Shown here: positions 18,321 through 28,244 of the stretch, in pieces
How positions within the stretch are numbered: the stretch's first letter is position 1
How the letters are laid out: every line of letters starts with the position of its first letter
Source of the DNA: Burkholderiales bacterium RIFCSPHIGHO2_01_FULL_63_240
Lineage (GTDB): Bacteria > Pseudomonadota > Gammaproteobacteria > Burkholderiales > Burkholderiaceae_C
Direction: 5' to 3'
Length of the DNA: 64,000 bases
NCBI GenBank assembly: GCA_001770725.1
Contig: MERU01000004.1
Location: 248,001-312,000 of the forward strand
Notes under the pieces: model-generated
Databases searched by the model: none
Told to the model about the DNA's origin: nothing
Seen by the model: only the letters and a program-made list of their open reading frames with translations
Made by a program: the position numbers and the translations under genes

Positions 18321-19382
18321 ATGAGAAGCGGACGTTCCCTGGTGAGCCTGGCCCATGAACTTGAGCGCCAGTTGCAATCAAAGAAGGACCTGGTGGTCCC
18401 CTCGTCGCTGCTGCGGCACGACACCGATGACACAGGCGAGACCCGCCTCGTCATTGGCGAAGGCGGGGTCTCCACGCCCTATGGCGTTTTGCCGCTGGCG
18501 CGCCGCCAGTTGGCGGACAAACTGAAGATTCCCTATGCGTACTTCGAGCGCATGCGCTCCGAGCAGCCGGTGCTGCTGGACCGCAACGTCAACACCTGGC
18601 TGCAAAGCGACGATGACCGCCGCATGATTCGCACGCTGGATGGCAACGTCCGGGCCGTGCTGTCAGACCGCTATCGTCGCCTTGACAACTACGATCTGGC
18701 CGAAAGTGTGCTGCCCATCCTGCAGCAGTTGCCTGATGTGCGCTTCGAGTCGGTGGAACTCACCGACACGAGGATGTACATCAAGTGCATCACACCGCAA
18801 TTGAAGGTCGAAATGGCGCCTGGCGACATCGTCCAGGCTGGCGTGGTCATCTCCAATTCGGAGGTGGGACAAGGCACGCTGTCGGTGCAGCCCTTGCTGT
18901 ATCGACTGGTGTGCCGCAATGGCCTGATTGCTTCAGACCGCTCCTTGCGCAAAACCCACGTCGGGCGGGCACTCGGATCTGACGAAAGCATCATGGTCTT
19001 CAAGGACGACACCTTGCAGGCCGACGACAAGGCCTTCTTCCTGAAGGTTCGCGACGTGGTGCAGGCGGCCGTGTCTGAAGCAACGTTCATGCAGGCAGCG
19101 CAGAAGATGCAAAAGACCTTGCAGATTCACCTCGTCGGCAACCCCGTCAAGACGGTGGAAGTGCTGGCTCAGCGCTACACATTGAATGACGCCGAACGCG
19201 CCGGGGTGCTGCGACACCTGATCGCCGAAGGTGATCTGTCCGGGTATGGCCTGGTGAATGCCGTCACGCACTTCTCCCAGGAAGTTGAGGACTACGACCG
19301 TGCGACGGAGTTCGAAGCCCTGGGCGGGAAGTTGATCGAACTGCCCGTCAAGGAATGGAAGGAACTGGCGCAGGCCGTTTGA
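18321..19382 (+). CDS. DUF932 domain protein
   Basis: LARRQLADKLKIPYAYFERM...RRMIRTLDGNVRAVLSDRYRRLDNYDLAESVLP; ATG with upstream AGGAG. Confidence 0.8.
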   Translation: MRSGRSLVSLAHELERQLQSKKDLVVPSSLLRHDTDDTGETRLVIGEGGVSTPYGVLPLARRQLADKLKIPYAYFERMRSEQPVLLDRNVNTWLQSDDDRRMIRTLDGNVRAVLSDRYRRLDNYDLAESVLPILQQLPDVRFESVELTDTRMYIKCITPQLKVEMAPGDIVQAGVVISNSEVGQGTLSVQPLLYRLVCRNGLIASDRSLRKTHVGRALGSDESIMVFKDDTLQADDKAFFLKVRDVVQAAVSEATFMQAAQKMQKTLQIHLVGNPVKTVEVLAQRYTLNDAERAGVLRHLIAEGDLSGYGLVNAVTHFSQEVEDYDRATEFEALGGKLIELPVKEWKELAQAV

Positions 19383-19437
19383 TCCGATGTGCAAGCAGGC
19401 TCATCCCAATGGGCCAGCTTTCGCAGCAGTGACCTCA

Positions 19438-19466
19438 CCACCAGGGCCTTGGCTCTGGTGGTTTTT
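19438..19466 (+). terminator. Rho-independent terminator
   Basis: CCACCAG-GGCCTTGGCT-CTGGTGG-TTTTT. Confidence 0.8.
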
Positions 19467-19707
19467 CTACTTCCCCACCAGGCACCCAGCATGTCGCAGG
19501 CTGGCGCAACAAATGCGGCAGGGAGTGTGGGCCTTTGTGGATGGCAAGCGCGGCATCCCCCCGCTCTCGGGCATTGATCCCAATTGACACTCATGAATAT
19601 GCTGAACTGCCTTGTCACTCCCAACACACGACACCAAAGCCGTCACACCTCGCCACCACACCTGGCCCATCTCGTTTCACATCCGGGCAGACCGACAGGA
19701 GAAGACC

Positions 19708-20028
19708 ATGAGCAGCATCCAGTTCACCGATGTGCAGTTGACCAATTTGTATTTGCTTCAGGCCATCAGGCTGGGCATCGCACAAGATCGGGTATCGACA
19801 TGCTGCAAGTTCGGGCTGGATACGGCACAGGCCGAATACCTTGGTGCCATGAGCCAGGAAGATGTATGGTCATTCATTGCTCACATCGGCCAAAGCACCC
19901 TCTTCCCTCCCCGACAGGATCTACTCGCCTTGCTCAAGGCGCCTGCGCCACTTCAGGCTTCACTGGCCGCCGTTCACGCCCCAAGGCCGCAGCAACTCGC
20001 GTCCATGGTGCCCGCAAGCACGTCGTGA
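19708..20028 (+). CDS. FlhD-family (SetD/AcaD-like) activator subunit
   Basis: LTNLYLLQAIRLGIAQDRVSTCCKFGLDTAQAEYLGAMSQEDVWSFIAH resembles FlhD; followed immediately by an FlhC-like gene. Confidence 0.7.
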   Translation: MSSIQFTDVQLTNLYLLQAIRLGIAQDRVSTCCKFGLDTAQAEYLGAMSQEDVWSFIAHIGQSTLFPPRQDLLALLKAPAPLQASLAAVHAPRPQQLASMVPASTS

Positions 20029-20043
20029 TCGGAGGGCGCCACG

Positions 20044-20544
20044 ATGTCAACACGTGCCGATCGTCAACTCAGCGCCATGCGCCTGGCGCGGGACTGCGCT
20101 CAACTGGGCGCCCGGGTGCGCACCATACATCACCTGACCGGGCTCAACCCTCGGGACGTGCAGAGGCTGTTCTTCAATGACCCACAAGCCATCCCAAGAG
20201 GTCGTCCGCCCAACTCCTTGGAGTGGTACCACGGCGCCAATCTCATCGCGAGAGCTGAATCGTCCATCTTCATGTCGATCTACCGCCGCCTGCGCAACAC
20301 TGGATTCGGCGCCGCAGAGACGCTGGTCGGCGCATATCGCGGGTACCAAGCGGTCTGCCAATGTCCGCACCGCATCAGCTTTGACCGGGCGTTTGATCTA
20401 GCATCGCACACTGACGGCATCTGGCTGGCCAGCACCCCGGTGTTCGATGTCATCGCTTGCCCGACCTGCGGCAGCGATGTGCTGATGGCCATCGGCACCA
20501 TGGTCCACGCGGGCGACAACTGTCCGTTCTGCAAACTGATGTAG
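20044..20544 (+). CDS. FlhC-family (SetC/AcaC-like) activator subunit
   Basis: RDCAQLGARVRTIHHLTGLNPRDVQRLFF...GRPPNSLEWYHGANLIARAESSIFMSIYRRL...CPTCGS...NCPFC zinc site. Confidence 0.78.
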   Translation: MSTRADRQLSAMRLARDCAQLGARVRTIHHLTGLNPRDVQRLFFNDPQAIPRGRPPNSLEWYHGANLIARAESSIFMSIYRRLRNTGFGAAETLVGAYRGYQAVCQCPHRISFDRAFDLASHTDGIWLASTPVFDVIACPTCGSDVLMAIGTMVHAGDNCPFCKLM

Positions 20545-20638
20545 CGCTACAGTTGCGACCCTCGGCTCCAGGCCTCATTTCCCAAGCACGGGATGGCAAC
20601 CGTACCAGCGACTGCCTCCTGAACCGATGACCTTGTAA

Positions 20639-20974
20639 TCAACCTATTTTCAGTTGATCCAGCGTCTTGCCAGCGGCCAATGCAGCCTTGATCCACTTGG
20701 GCTGAAGTCCACGTCCGCTCCAGGTCTCGCCCGTGTCAGTGTTGCGATACTTTGGAGCGACCTTGCTTCCTGCTGCAGCACTGGAGCGGTTCGCCACACC
20801 GACCTTCAAACCCAGATCGGCGACAGTCAAACCATTGGCAGCCAACAGTTGCTTGATATGGTCAATCACACCAGCTCGCTCAGCTTTGCGGGCATACTGC
20901 AATTGCCTGTCCAGCTCCAAAGCCTGCTTGTCCAGGGCGGCTTTCTGGGCCAGTAGTTCTTGATACGTAGTCAT
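20639..20974 (-). CDS. H-NS family nucleoid protein
   Basis: Coiled-coil N-terminus plus YRNTDTGETWSGRGLQPKWIKAALAAGKTLDQLKI DNA-binding domain. Confidence 0.85.
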   Translation of the reverse strand: MTTYQELLAQKAALDKQALELDRQLQYARKAERAGVIDHIKQLLAANGLTVADLGLKVGVANRSSAAAGSKVAPKYRNTDTGETWSGRGLQPKWIKAALAAGKTLDQLKIG

Positions 20975-21219
20975 GATTGCAGTGTTTGGCGATCGCCGAG
21001 TTTGGATGCCAACATCCTACATTGCAAGCTCCTTGGCTACCTGACCAAAGTGCCTGGATCTCCGTCGTTGCATTCAGAGTCAAGGCCAAGGCATCAGACG
21101 GATCGACGCCCATCGCACTGATCCGAAATTGCTCCTCTTTAGTCAAGTCTCGATGGCGAAAGCCCAGATGAACAGATGACATTTTGAGGTGCGCACGGCA
21201 ACGCATGGTGACCAAATGA

Positions 21220-22950
21220 ATGGGTCATCTGCAATGGACCACCATGCTTGCCCCGTCTCTGCCACACAGCACTTTTGCATCGTCAGATCCCGGCTTCGAG
21301 GCCCTGCCCATTGATGCTCTGCTGTCGCAAAACGATGACCTGATCGCCCGCATCAAGCTCTGCCATGGGTCTGACCGTACCGAGTTCGAACAAACCATCC
21401 TGTCACTTATCAGACGATACGCCAACCTAGTACACCTGCTGCCAGCCACATCAGACAACTACTTCTGCACCCCTGGCGGCCTGTTGCGCCTGGGCATGGA
21501 AGTCAGCTTCTTCAGCCTGCAGGGCACAGACGCGCACATATTCTCCGGTCGCTCCAACATATCGGCACGCCGCCACTTGGAGCCGCGCTGGCGCCTGGCA
21601 ACCTTCGTCGCGGGGCTTTGCTGCGAGGCCCACCGGGTGCTCAGTCACATCATCGTGACCAACGCCCCAGGCGATGTGTGGCCAGCCTACCTTCTGTCCC
21701 TGAGTGATTGGCTGATGGAGCGACAAGCGGACCGCTACTTCTTGCGCTGGCGCCCACACGCCATCGAGACACGCAGCCTGGGCGTGTTCACGCTGGCCCA
21801 TGTCGTACCCCCAACGGTCATGCATTACCTGGCTGAAGACAACACAGTCATCGTGCCTCACCTCATGGGCAGCGTCAGCGGCATCTCGCAGCATCGCGAT
21901 CACAACTTGCTGGACGAGTTGGTCCGGCGCTCCTTGGCGCTGGTGATTGACCGCAACCTGCTGGCCAATGCCGACCGCTACGGTACGCCTCAATACGGTT
22001 CGCACCTGGAACGCTACCTGGTTGACGCGCTAAGGCATCTCGCGGTCTCCAACTCGGGGTGGCAAGCCAATCGCGAGAAGTCTCGCGTCTGGCTCGGCCC
22101 CGATGGCCTGTTCCTGGCCTGGCCTAGCGCTGCCGAAGACCTCCAAAAGCAACTGGACGCCGCCCAGTTGCCAGGCATTCCCAAAGCGCCGGAGACCATC
22201 ATGGAAGTGCTCCTGCTAGCCGGCGTCTTCGAACCCACGCCCACAGGAGCCCCAATCTGGCTCATCCAACCACCAGGCGGCAAGGCCAAAATCGACGCAG
22301 TCAAGCTGTCGTCGCAGGCGATCCTGTTTGCAGGACATGACCCGTTGCCGCCGCCTCTGGCGGAAAACCTCACGAGTGCGCCAAGCAACAACAGTCCGTC
22401 GGCCCAAGCGGGCGAACCGGTTGCACCAAGATCTCGCCCTGATGGCCCGCCAGGCACACAACTCTCGCTCATCCCTGGTAACGCCGAGCAAACTCCACAA
22501 GCAGCTTCGAATGTCCGAGAGGCTCAAGCCGAAGCGGCACTTTTGTCGACCGCCCCGCCGACTGCCTTGGTATCGACAAGCGATGCCCACCCAACTCAGC
22601 AAGCGACGATTGATCTTCAAGCGCCGCTGCGCCTCAACCCCGTGGTGCGCGACGCATTGACCGTGGTGGTCAACACCTTGAACACAGGCGCTGGACCCGC
22701 TCAGTGTTGCACTGTCGCTTTTGGGGTGTTTGTGCCTCTGCACGAATTCGAGCGCCGCGGCATTCAACCGTCTATGGCCCTGCGCGCCCTGTCGGATGTG
22801 CACATGCTGGTTCGCGCCCAGGGCAAAGGTCCACCCACCACTTCAAGAGATTTCAATGGCACACCGACCGTGGGTTTGACCATTGATCCGCGCTTCATCA
22901 GCGGCGTGGACATGGAAGCATTTGCCTCGCCAGAGGCTCAGGGCGAGTGA
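21220..22950 (+). CDS. traI: MobH-type relaxase TraI
   Basis: GGLLRLGMEVSFFSLQ...FSGRSNISARRHLEPRWRLATFVAGLCCEAHR...VWPAYLLSLSDW (TraI_2-type); adjacent to traD. Confidence 0.82.
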   Translation: MGHLQWTTMLAPSLPHSTFASSDPGFEALPIDALLSQNDDLIARIKLCHGSDRTEFEQTILSLIRRYANLVHLLPATSDNYFCTPGGLLRLGMEVSFFSLQGTDAHIFSGRSNISARRHLEPRWRLATFVAGLCCEAHRVLSHIIVTNAPGDVWPAYLLSLSDWLMERQADRYFLRWRPHAIETRSLGVFTLAHVVPPTVMHYLAEDNTVIVPHLMGSVSGISQHRDHNLLDELVRRSLALVIDRNLLANADRYGTPQYGSHLERYLVDALRHLAVSNSGWQANREKSRVWLGPDGLFLAWPSAAEDLQKQLDAAQLPGIPKAPETIMEVLLLAGVFEPTPTGAPIWLIQPPGGKAKIDAVKLSSQAILFAGHDPLPPPLAENLTSAPSNNSPSAQAGEPVAPRSRPDGPPGTQLSLIPGNAEQTPQAASNVREAQAEAALLSTAPPTALVSTSDAHPTQQATIDLQAPLRLNPVVRDALTVVVNTLNTGAGPAQCCTVAFGVFVPLHEFERRGIQPSMALRALSDVHMLVRAQGKGPPTTSRDFNGTPTVGLTIDPRFISGVDMEAFASPEAQGE

Positions 22951-22951
22951 C

Positions 22952-24859
22952 ATGCCCATCCGCCGCTACGAGATGCCATGGCGCCACGCCTACGAGGCCT
23001 ACGCAGGCCTTGCCTGGGGCATCGCGCTGACGTTCTTCACAGCCGTCGGCGCCATCGGCCAATTGCCAAGTGTTCTTGCTTTTCCCCTGTCCATCGCTTG
23101 CCTTGGCATGAGCGCTCTCAGGGTCTCGCAGGCGCTGCGCATTCTCGTGCTGAGGGCATCTCTGGCTGGTCATGCCATCCAGGTGATAAGCACGCAAACC
23201 CAGGCGCGGTGGTGTCAGGATTCAACGGCCGTGTTCCTTGGGTTCGGCTTCGAGTGGCGGCCCGTGCACTCTCAGCGTCTGTATGAACTGGCCAAGATCG
23301 ACTACCGCGACTTCACGGTATCTCCGCGCCTCCTGAGTCTGCTGGGCTATGACAGCGCACCCCAACCCGATGCCGAGATTGGCTTGCCTTACATACACGG
23401 CGTCGAGCCCCATGAGGTGCCGCTGCATCGCCCCTTGCAGAACTTCGAAGGCGGCACGCTGCTGGTCGGCACCACCCAATCCGGCAAAGGTGTGGCCCTG
23501 GCCAACCTGATCACCCAAGCCGTCAGGCGCGGCGACGTGGTGATCGTCATCGACCCCAAGAACAGCCGTCGCCTCAAGCGCGTGGTTGAGCGCGCCTGCC
23601 AAGACTGGCGTGAGCCCGACACCTTCATGGAGTTTCATCCTGCCTTCCCGGAAGCCGGTGTGCGGCTGGACTTCACCTTCAACTGGCAAAAGCCCACCGA
23701 GATTGCATCCCGCATCCAATCGATCATGCCGCCGGACACGGCTGGCGCGTTCTCCGCCTTCGGCTGGGATGCGGTCAACGTGGTCGTGCAAGGTCTGGTT
23801 GAACTGGAAGAGCGCCCCAACCTGGCCAAGCTGACCCGCTACATCGAGGGTGGCATCGAACCCGTGCTGGAGGGCTCTCTGCGCCGCTTTTATGAGGAAA
23901 CCTTGGGGCCAGCCTGGCGTGAGTTGCCAGAAATGAAGAAGCTGATGCAGGAGGCACACCGAGGCCACATGAAGCGCCCCTCAGAAGCTGCCAGCGCCGA
24001 GTTGATGACCTTTGTCGCGTACTACGAACACCACATTGCCCAGTCACAACGCAGCAAGGTGATCGATGCCCAGGTGCGCACCTTCAGGCACAACCGCGAG
24101 CACTACCAGAAGATCACCGCCAACCTGTTGCCCGTGCTGTCAATGCTGACCTCGGGCGACTTGGGCCGCACGCTGTCGCCCGACCCGTTCGACGCCAACG
24201 ACACGCGCCCGATCATGAACTTCGAGAAAATCGAGCGCGGCGGACATGTGCTGTACATGTGTCTGGATTCGCTGCCCGACCCCTCGGTGGCATCAGCCAT
24301 CGGTGCACTGGCACTGGCCGACCTGGCCGCTCGGGCGGGCATGCGCTACAACCTGGGCGGTTACCGGCGCATTGCGCTGTTTGTGGATGAGGTGGCCAAC
24401 GTCATCAACCAGCCCTTGATCGAGATCCTCAACAAGGGTGCGGAAGGCGGTATCTACACCACCTGCGCGATGCAGACGCTGGCCGACCTGGCCAAACGCC
24501 TGGGCAGCGAAGCAGCAGCACGCATGGCGCTGGGTAATCTGAACAACCTGATTGCGCTGCGCTCGAAAGACCGACCCACACAGGATTTCATCGTGGAGAC
24601 CTTTGGCAAGACGGCCATCCATTCGATGCGCGTTGGGCTGGGGCATGGTGCGGACACCCATCTGGGTGACTTCTCGACCAGCTATTCAAGCCAGCTCTCC
24701 GAGAGCTTCGAGGAGATGGTGCCTGCCGATGTCCTGGGCAAACTGCCCAACCTTCAGTACTTTGCCTCGGTGTCTGGCGGGCGCATCATCAAAGGCCGCT
24801 TTCCCATCCTGGATCCGGATGCGCAAGGGGACGATCAACCCATCAGGAGGGCGGCATGA
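22952..24859 (+). CDS. traD: Conjugative coupling protein TraD
   Basis: GGTLLVGTTQSGKGVALANLITQAVRRGDVVIVIDPKNS Walker A/B; VDEVANVINQPLIEILNKGAEGGIYTTCAMQT. Confidence 0.9.
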   Translation: MPIRRYEMPWRHAYEAYAGLAWGIALTFFTAVGAIGQLPSVLAFPLSIACLGMSALRVSQALRILVLRASLAGHAIQVISTQTQARWCQDSTAVFLGFGFEWRPVHSQRLYELAKIDYRDFTVSPRLLSLLGYDSAPQPDAEIGLPYIHGVEPHEVPLHRPLQNFEGGTLLVGTTQSGKGVALANLITQAVRRGDVVIVIDPKNSRRLKRVVERACQDWREPDTFMEFHPAFPEAGVRLDFTFNWQKPTEIASRIQSIMPPDTAGAFSAFGWDAVNVVVQGLVELEERPNLAKLTRYIEGGIEPVLEGSLRRFYEETLGPAWRELPEMKKLMQEAHRGHMKRPSEAASAELMTFVAYYEHHIAQSQRSKVIDAQVRTFRHNREHYQKITANLLPVLSMLTSGDLGRTLSPDPFDANDTRPIMNFEKIERGGHVLYMCLDSLPDPSVASAIGALALADLAARAGMRYNLGGYRRIALFVDEVANVINQPLIEILNKGAEGGIYTTCAMQTLADLAKRLGSEAAARMALGNLNNLIALRSKDRPTQDFIVETFGKTAIHSMRVGLGHGADTHLGDFSTSYSSQLSESFEEMVPADVLGKLPNLQYFASVSGGRIIKGRFPILDPDAQGDDQPIRRAA

Positions 24860-25479
24860 TCAGGGCGATGGCCGTGGTGTCATTGCTGGCATTGCTGGTT
24901 CTGGTGCTCTATGTGCCGTCCGCCCATCCCCCAGAACGGTTCATAGAGCAACTGCGAACGGAATACACCAATGCGGCGGTGTTCTGGGGCAAGGACGCAG
25001 GCACCCGCATGCTGTCGCGTGCGATGAACATGCAGGAGTCGGCACGTCAGGCATCACCCGTCCCCTCATCCAAAGACGCGGCCCCCGCGGGTGGCGTCAA
25101 CGCGGCTGTCGGGCAAGAAATGGCCTCGGTCAACCAACGGCTGTTCAACAACCCCTACTTCCGCTCGATTGACGCACTGCTGCTGCTCGCCAGCTTCCGC
25201 CTGGCCATGCTGCTGGAGTGGCTCCCCTGGCTGTCGGCCTTCCCGGTTGCTGCCTTGGTGGATGGCTGCCTTGTACGAGTGGTCAAAGCCAAAGAGTTCC
25301 TGCACCACAGCCCGGAGATGTTCGCCTTGTATGCCTGCTTGGCCATCCTCACCAGTTGCGCAACCGTCCTGGCGTTTGTGCTGCCCTTCACCTTGCATCC
25401 CCTGGCCGTGCCATGCGTGCCTGTGGTCATCGGCACGTTGATGGGGACGGCGATCAGGGACTTTCACGCAAGAATCTGA
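24856..25479 (+). CDS. DUF4400-like integral membrane ICE protein
   Basis: Overlaps traD stop; FNNPYFRSIDALLLLASFRLAMLLEWLPWLSAFPVAALVDG. Confidence 0.7.
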   Translation: MIRAMAVVSLLALLVLVLYVPSAHPPERFIEQLRTEYTNAAVFWGKDAGTRMLSRAMNMQESARQASPVPSSKDAAPAGGVNAAVGQEMASVNQRLFNNPYFRSIDALLLLASFRLAMLLEWLPWLSAFPVAALVDGCLVRVVKAKEFLHHSPEMFALYACLAILTSCATVLAFVLPFTLHPLAVPCVPVVIGTLMGTAIRDFHARI

Positions 25480-25504
25480 ACATCAGGCCTGCAAGAACCT
25501 TGCT

Positions 25505-25963
25505 TCAAGTACCACAGCAGCCTGAGCTTCGGCTCGGCGCGGCCGCGGCCGGACGAGACAGATCCTCCAGAATGGAACAATCGAGCGTAGGGCCCCCCGC
25601 GCAATCCCTGTCGCATGCGCGCACAAAGGCTCCCAGGCTGCTCTCTAGTGCCTGGAGTTCCAACAGCCTACGCTGCACCTCAGCCAAATGCTTGGCAGCG
25701 AGGTCTCGGACTTCAACGCAAGGTCGAGTTGGCTCATCGACAAGACAGACAAGTTCTCGCACCTGATCAATGGAGAAGCCGAAGTCTCGACATCGACGGA
25801 TGAAAGTCAGACGTGCGATGGTCGCCTCCGAGAAATTTCGTCGACATCCATCCGTCCGATCTGCGTTTGGCAAGAGGCCAATATCCTCGTAGTAGCGGAT
25901 GGTCGGGACAGAGCAACCCGTCCGTTTGGCAACAACGCAGATTGATAAATTTGGTGCAGCCAT
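25505..25963 (-). CDS. MerR-family transcriptional regulator
   Basis: CVVAKRTGCSVPTIRYYEDIGLLPNADRT..., C-terminal SSGCCGT. Confidence 0.85.
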   Translation of the reverse strand: MAAPNLSICVVAKRTGCSVPTIRYYEDIGLLPNADRTDGCRRNFSEATIARLTFIRRCRDFGFSIDQVRELVCLVDEPTRPCVEVRDLAAKHLAEVQRRLLELQALESSLGAFVRACDRDCAGGPTLDCSILEDLSRPAAAAPSRSSGCCGT

Positions 25964-26135
25964 CTTTCTATCTTAGATCACGCGCAGACTCCTGCTGCAC
26001 ACCCACAGGGTTTGAGTGGACGCGGCGGCACCTGCGAGCCACAAGCCCAAGCGGCTCGAATCACCCGTGCACTTCTAGTTCAACCACCAAGCCCGTTGCC
26101 CAGACTGCCGAGCTTAGGTCAACGGGCCATGCCGA

Positions 26136-26408
26136 TCATCTGAGATTGCAGCCCCCCGAACACATGGAGACCTTAGGACTGACCGATGTGCGCCGACGGC
26201 GCCAGGCCATCAGCACACTGCCTAAGGCCAACACCAGCAATACCCCACCAATCAGGACAAGCTCATCAGCACATGCAACCATGGATGCTCCGATTGCAGC
26301 AAGGGCGGTAGATCCTGCCGCCAGGGCAGCAGTACCACCAAGCAGGGGGACGGCACAGCAGGCAGCACATTCTGCTCCGACACCGACAGCGGCTTTCCAA
26401 GGTCTCAT
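26136..26408 (-). CDS. Small Cys-rich membrane protein, possible metal transporter
   Basis: AECAACCAVPLLGG...ACADELVLIGGVLLVLALG...MCSGGCN; upstream of and co-directional with merR-like gene. Confidence 0.55.
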   Translation of the reverse strand: MRPWKAAVGVGAECAACCAVPLLGGTAALAAGSTALAAIGASMVACADELVLIGGVLLVLALGSVLMAWRRRRTSVSPKVSMCSGGCNLR

Positions 26409-26447
26409 TTCAGTCTTTCCGTAAGTGAGCACGTCGCCCACATCACA

Positions 26448-26478
26448 ACGGTACGACCTCAAGCTACTTGAGATGCAA
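26448..26478 (-). promoter_or_regulatory. MerR-type promoter-operator
   Basis: Minus strand TTGCAT-19 bp (CTCAAGTAGCTTGAGGTCG)-TACCGT with dyad CTCAAG-TAG-CTTGAG. Confidence 0.65.
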
Positions 26479-26501
26479 GAGGTTTGTATGAAAATGCCGA
26501 C

Positions 26502-26834
26502 ATGGATTTGCTCAAAACCTTCCTGCTGTTTGTCGTCACGGCCATCGCCGAGATCCTTGGGTGCTACCTACCTTACCTTTGGCTTCACCAGGGCCGCTCG
26601 GCGTGGCTTTTGTTGCCAGCGGCGGCAAGTTTGGCCCTTTTTGCATGGCTACTGTCGCTGCACCCCAGCGCGGCTGGCCGCGTCTACGCCGCCTATGGCG
26701 GGGTCTACATCCTTGTGGCCATCGTGTGGTTAATGCTGGTCGACAAAGTCCAGCCAACAGCGACAGACTGGATCGGGGTAACCGTCAGCCTGTGTGGAAT
26801 GGCCATCATCATGTACGGCCCGCGGACAGACTGA
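26502..26834 (+). CDS. YnfA/UPF0060 family small membrane protein
   Basis: [12 protein letters not shown]...[46 protein letters not shown]. Confidence 0.88.
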   Translation: MDLLKTFLLFVVTAIAEILGCYLPYLWLHQGRSAWLLLPAAASLALFAWLLSLHPSAAGRVYAAYGGVYILVAIVWLMLVDKVQPTATDWIGVTVSLCGMAIIMYGPRTD

Positions 26835-26883
26835 TCGTCCACAGAGAAAGCAGAGCCACATCCGATAGCAGTGATGACATCAG

Positions 26884-27192
26884 TTAGCTCCTGGCTCTGT
26901 ACAAAGTGCGGTATCCAACGTCGAGCAACGGTTCATCAAAAACGTCGAACAGATTTGAAGCGATGGCCAGCTTCTTGAGCGTGGCGTGGCCATGTCTGTC
27001 CTTCATGTGCGTGACCGCATCAGGCTCCTGTAGCCATGCAATGCGCCCCGCATCCGCGAGATAGGTCCATCCTTCGGCCCGCCGTCTTTGTGCAGCCACA
27101 TCGCTCAGGACCGCATCCAGACGGCTGTGCTGCAACAGGATCAACTCGAAGTGGCGCAAGCCCTCATCAGATGCGAAGAATGCGCCATGCAC
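26884..27192 (-). CDS. Hypothetical protein or gene fragment
   Basis: 102 aa ORF in a degraded region; no confident family. Confidence 0.3.
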   Translation of the reverse strand: MHGAFFASDEGLRHFELILLQHSRLDAVLSDVAAQRRRAEGWTYLADAGRIAWLQEPDAVTHMKDRHGHATLKKLAIASNLFDVFDEPLLDVGYRTLYRARS

Positions 27193-27299
27193 TGGCCAAC
27201 ATCAAGCAACGCCTTGGAGAGCGAACGGAGATTTTCGTACATGGGCAACACCCTGCCCCGCTGATCATCGAGATACTTGGCTGCCTCGGCCACCTTCTC

Positions 27300-27721
27300 C
27301 TGTGGGCCAGGCTGGCCCTGCGCTATGTCAGACCATCGACCAGCATGGCGTCAAGACTGTTCTGAACCTGCGTGGCACGAATCATGGTCAACCTTGGTAC
27401 GACAGCGACGTGGCCATCACGGAAACCACCGGAGTCAGGCTTCTGGATGTGCCCCTGTCCGCCTACAGGGAGAACTGACACTTGAGCAGTCTCCTGATGA
27501 AGACATCGCCCACGCCCTTGTTGGTTCACTGTGCATCGGGTTCCGATCGAACAGGCCTGGAATTGAGTCGAGGGGCGCCGATCGCGGTGGCCAATGATGA
27601 GCTCTCGGCAAAGTATGGTCACTTTCCAACGCTGGAGTCAGATTCTGCGGCCATGGGCCGCAGCTGGACGAAGTACGCCGATTCTGGACAAACAAAGACG
27701 CCTTCGGCACTCTCGCCATAG
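27300..27721 (+). pseudogene. Tyrosine/dual-specificity phosphatase remnant with in-frame TGA
   Basis: VKTVLNLRGTNHGQPWYDSDVAITETTGVRLLDVPLSAYREN*HLSSLLMKTSPTPLLVHCASGSDRTGLELSR...LSAKYGHFPTLESDSAAMGRSW in one frame; HC(X5)R P-loop present. Confidence 0.7.
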
Positions 27722-27879
27722 GCCCAGCAAGTTGCTCGGCGCGGCAAAAGGAGATGACAAAACTGTAACCAATCTGTACGGAGCGTGTCGGGCACGAACT
27801 TCTAGAGTCACCTCCAGGACATGCCGCTCAAGCCCATCAATCGATGTGCCGGTTGTCCCGGAACCAACTGGAGCTGATC

Positions 27880-28224
27880 ATGAATCATTGCCTGACCAAA
27901 ACCGCCTTCGTTCTCAGCCTCGCATTGTCTGCGGCCTTGGCGAGCGCCACGACGGATCGATCGACTACCCGCGACGGCAAGTCCATGTATGGCGCCATGT
28001 CCAGCCCATCCCAAGCAGTCAAGGTCGTCGATGTCGAATCCGCCAAGTTCGTCAACGTGGTCTGCGGCGAAACCGTCACTTTCCGCAGCGGCGACAAGAG
28101 CTTCAGCTGGAAGTTCGAGGTGCTCAACCATCAGGCCGTGGACCTGATGGCCGTGGCACCGAAGGGCTTCACTAACAAATCGCTGAAGGTCTACATCACC
28201 CCCAACCTGCACGAAAGCAATTGA
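27880..28224 (+). CDS. czcE: CzcE-like periplasmic metal-binding protein
   Basis: Signal peptide; KSMYGAMSSPSQAVKVVDVESAKFVNVVCGETVTFRSGDKSFSWKFEVL; next to czcRS. Confidence 0.75.
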   Translation: MNHCLTKTAFVLSLALSAALASATTDRSTTRDGKSMYGAMSSPSQAVKVVDVESAKFVNVVCGETVTFRSGDKSFSWKFEVLNHQAVDLMAVAPKGFTNKSLKVYITPNLHESN

Positions 28225-28244
28225 CGGAACGGGGCAGCGGCCCA

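Noticed and set aside
27476-27478. In-frame TGA as possible selenocysteine codon
   Set aside because: Position precedes the catalytic Cys and is not at a redox residue; no SECIS-like element identified; decay is simpler.
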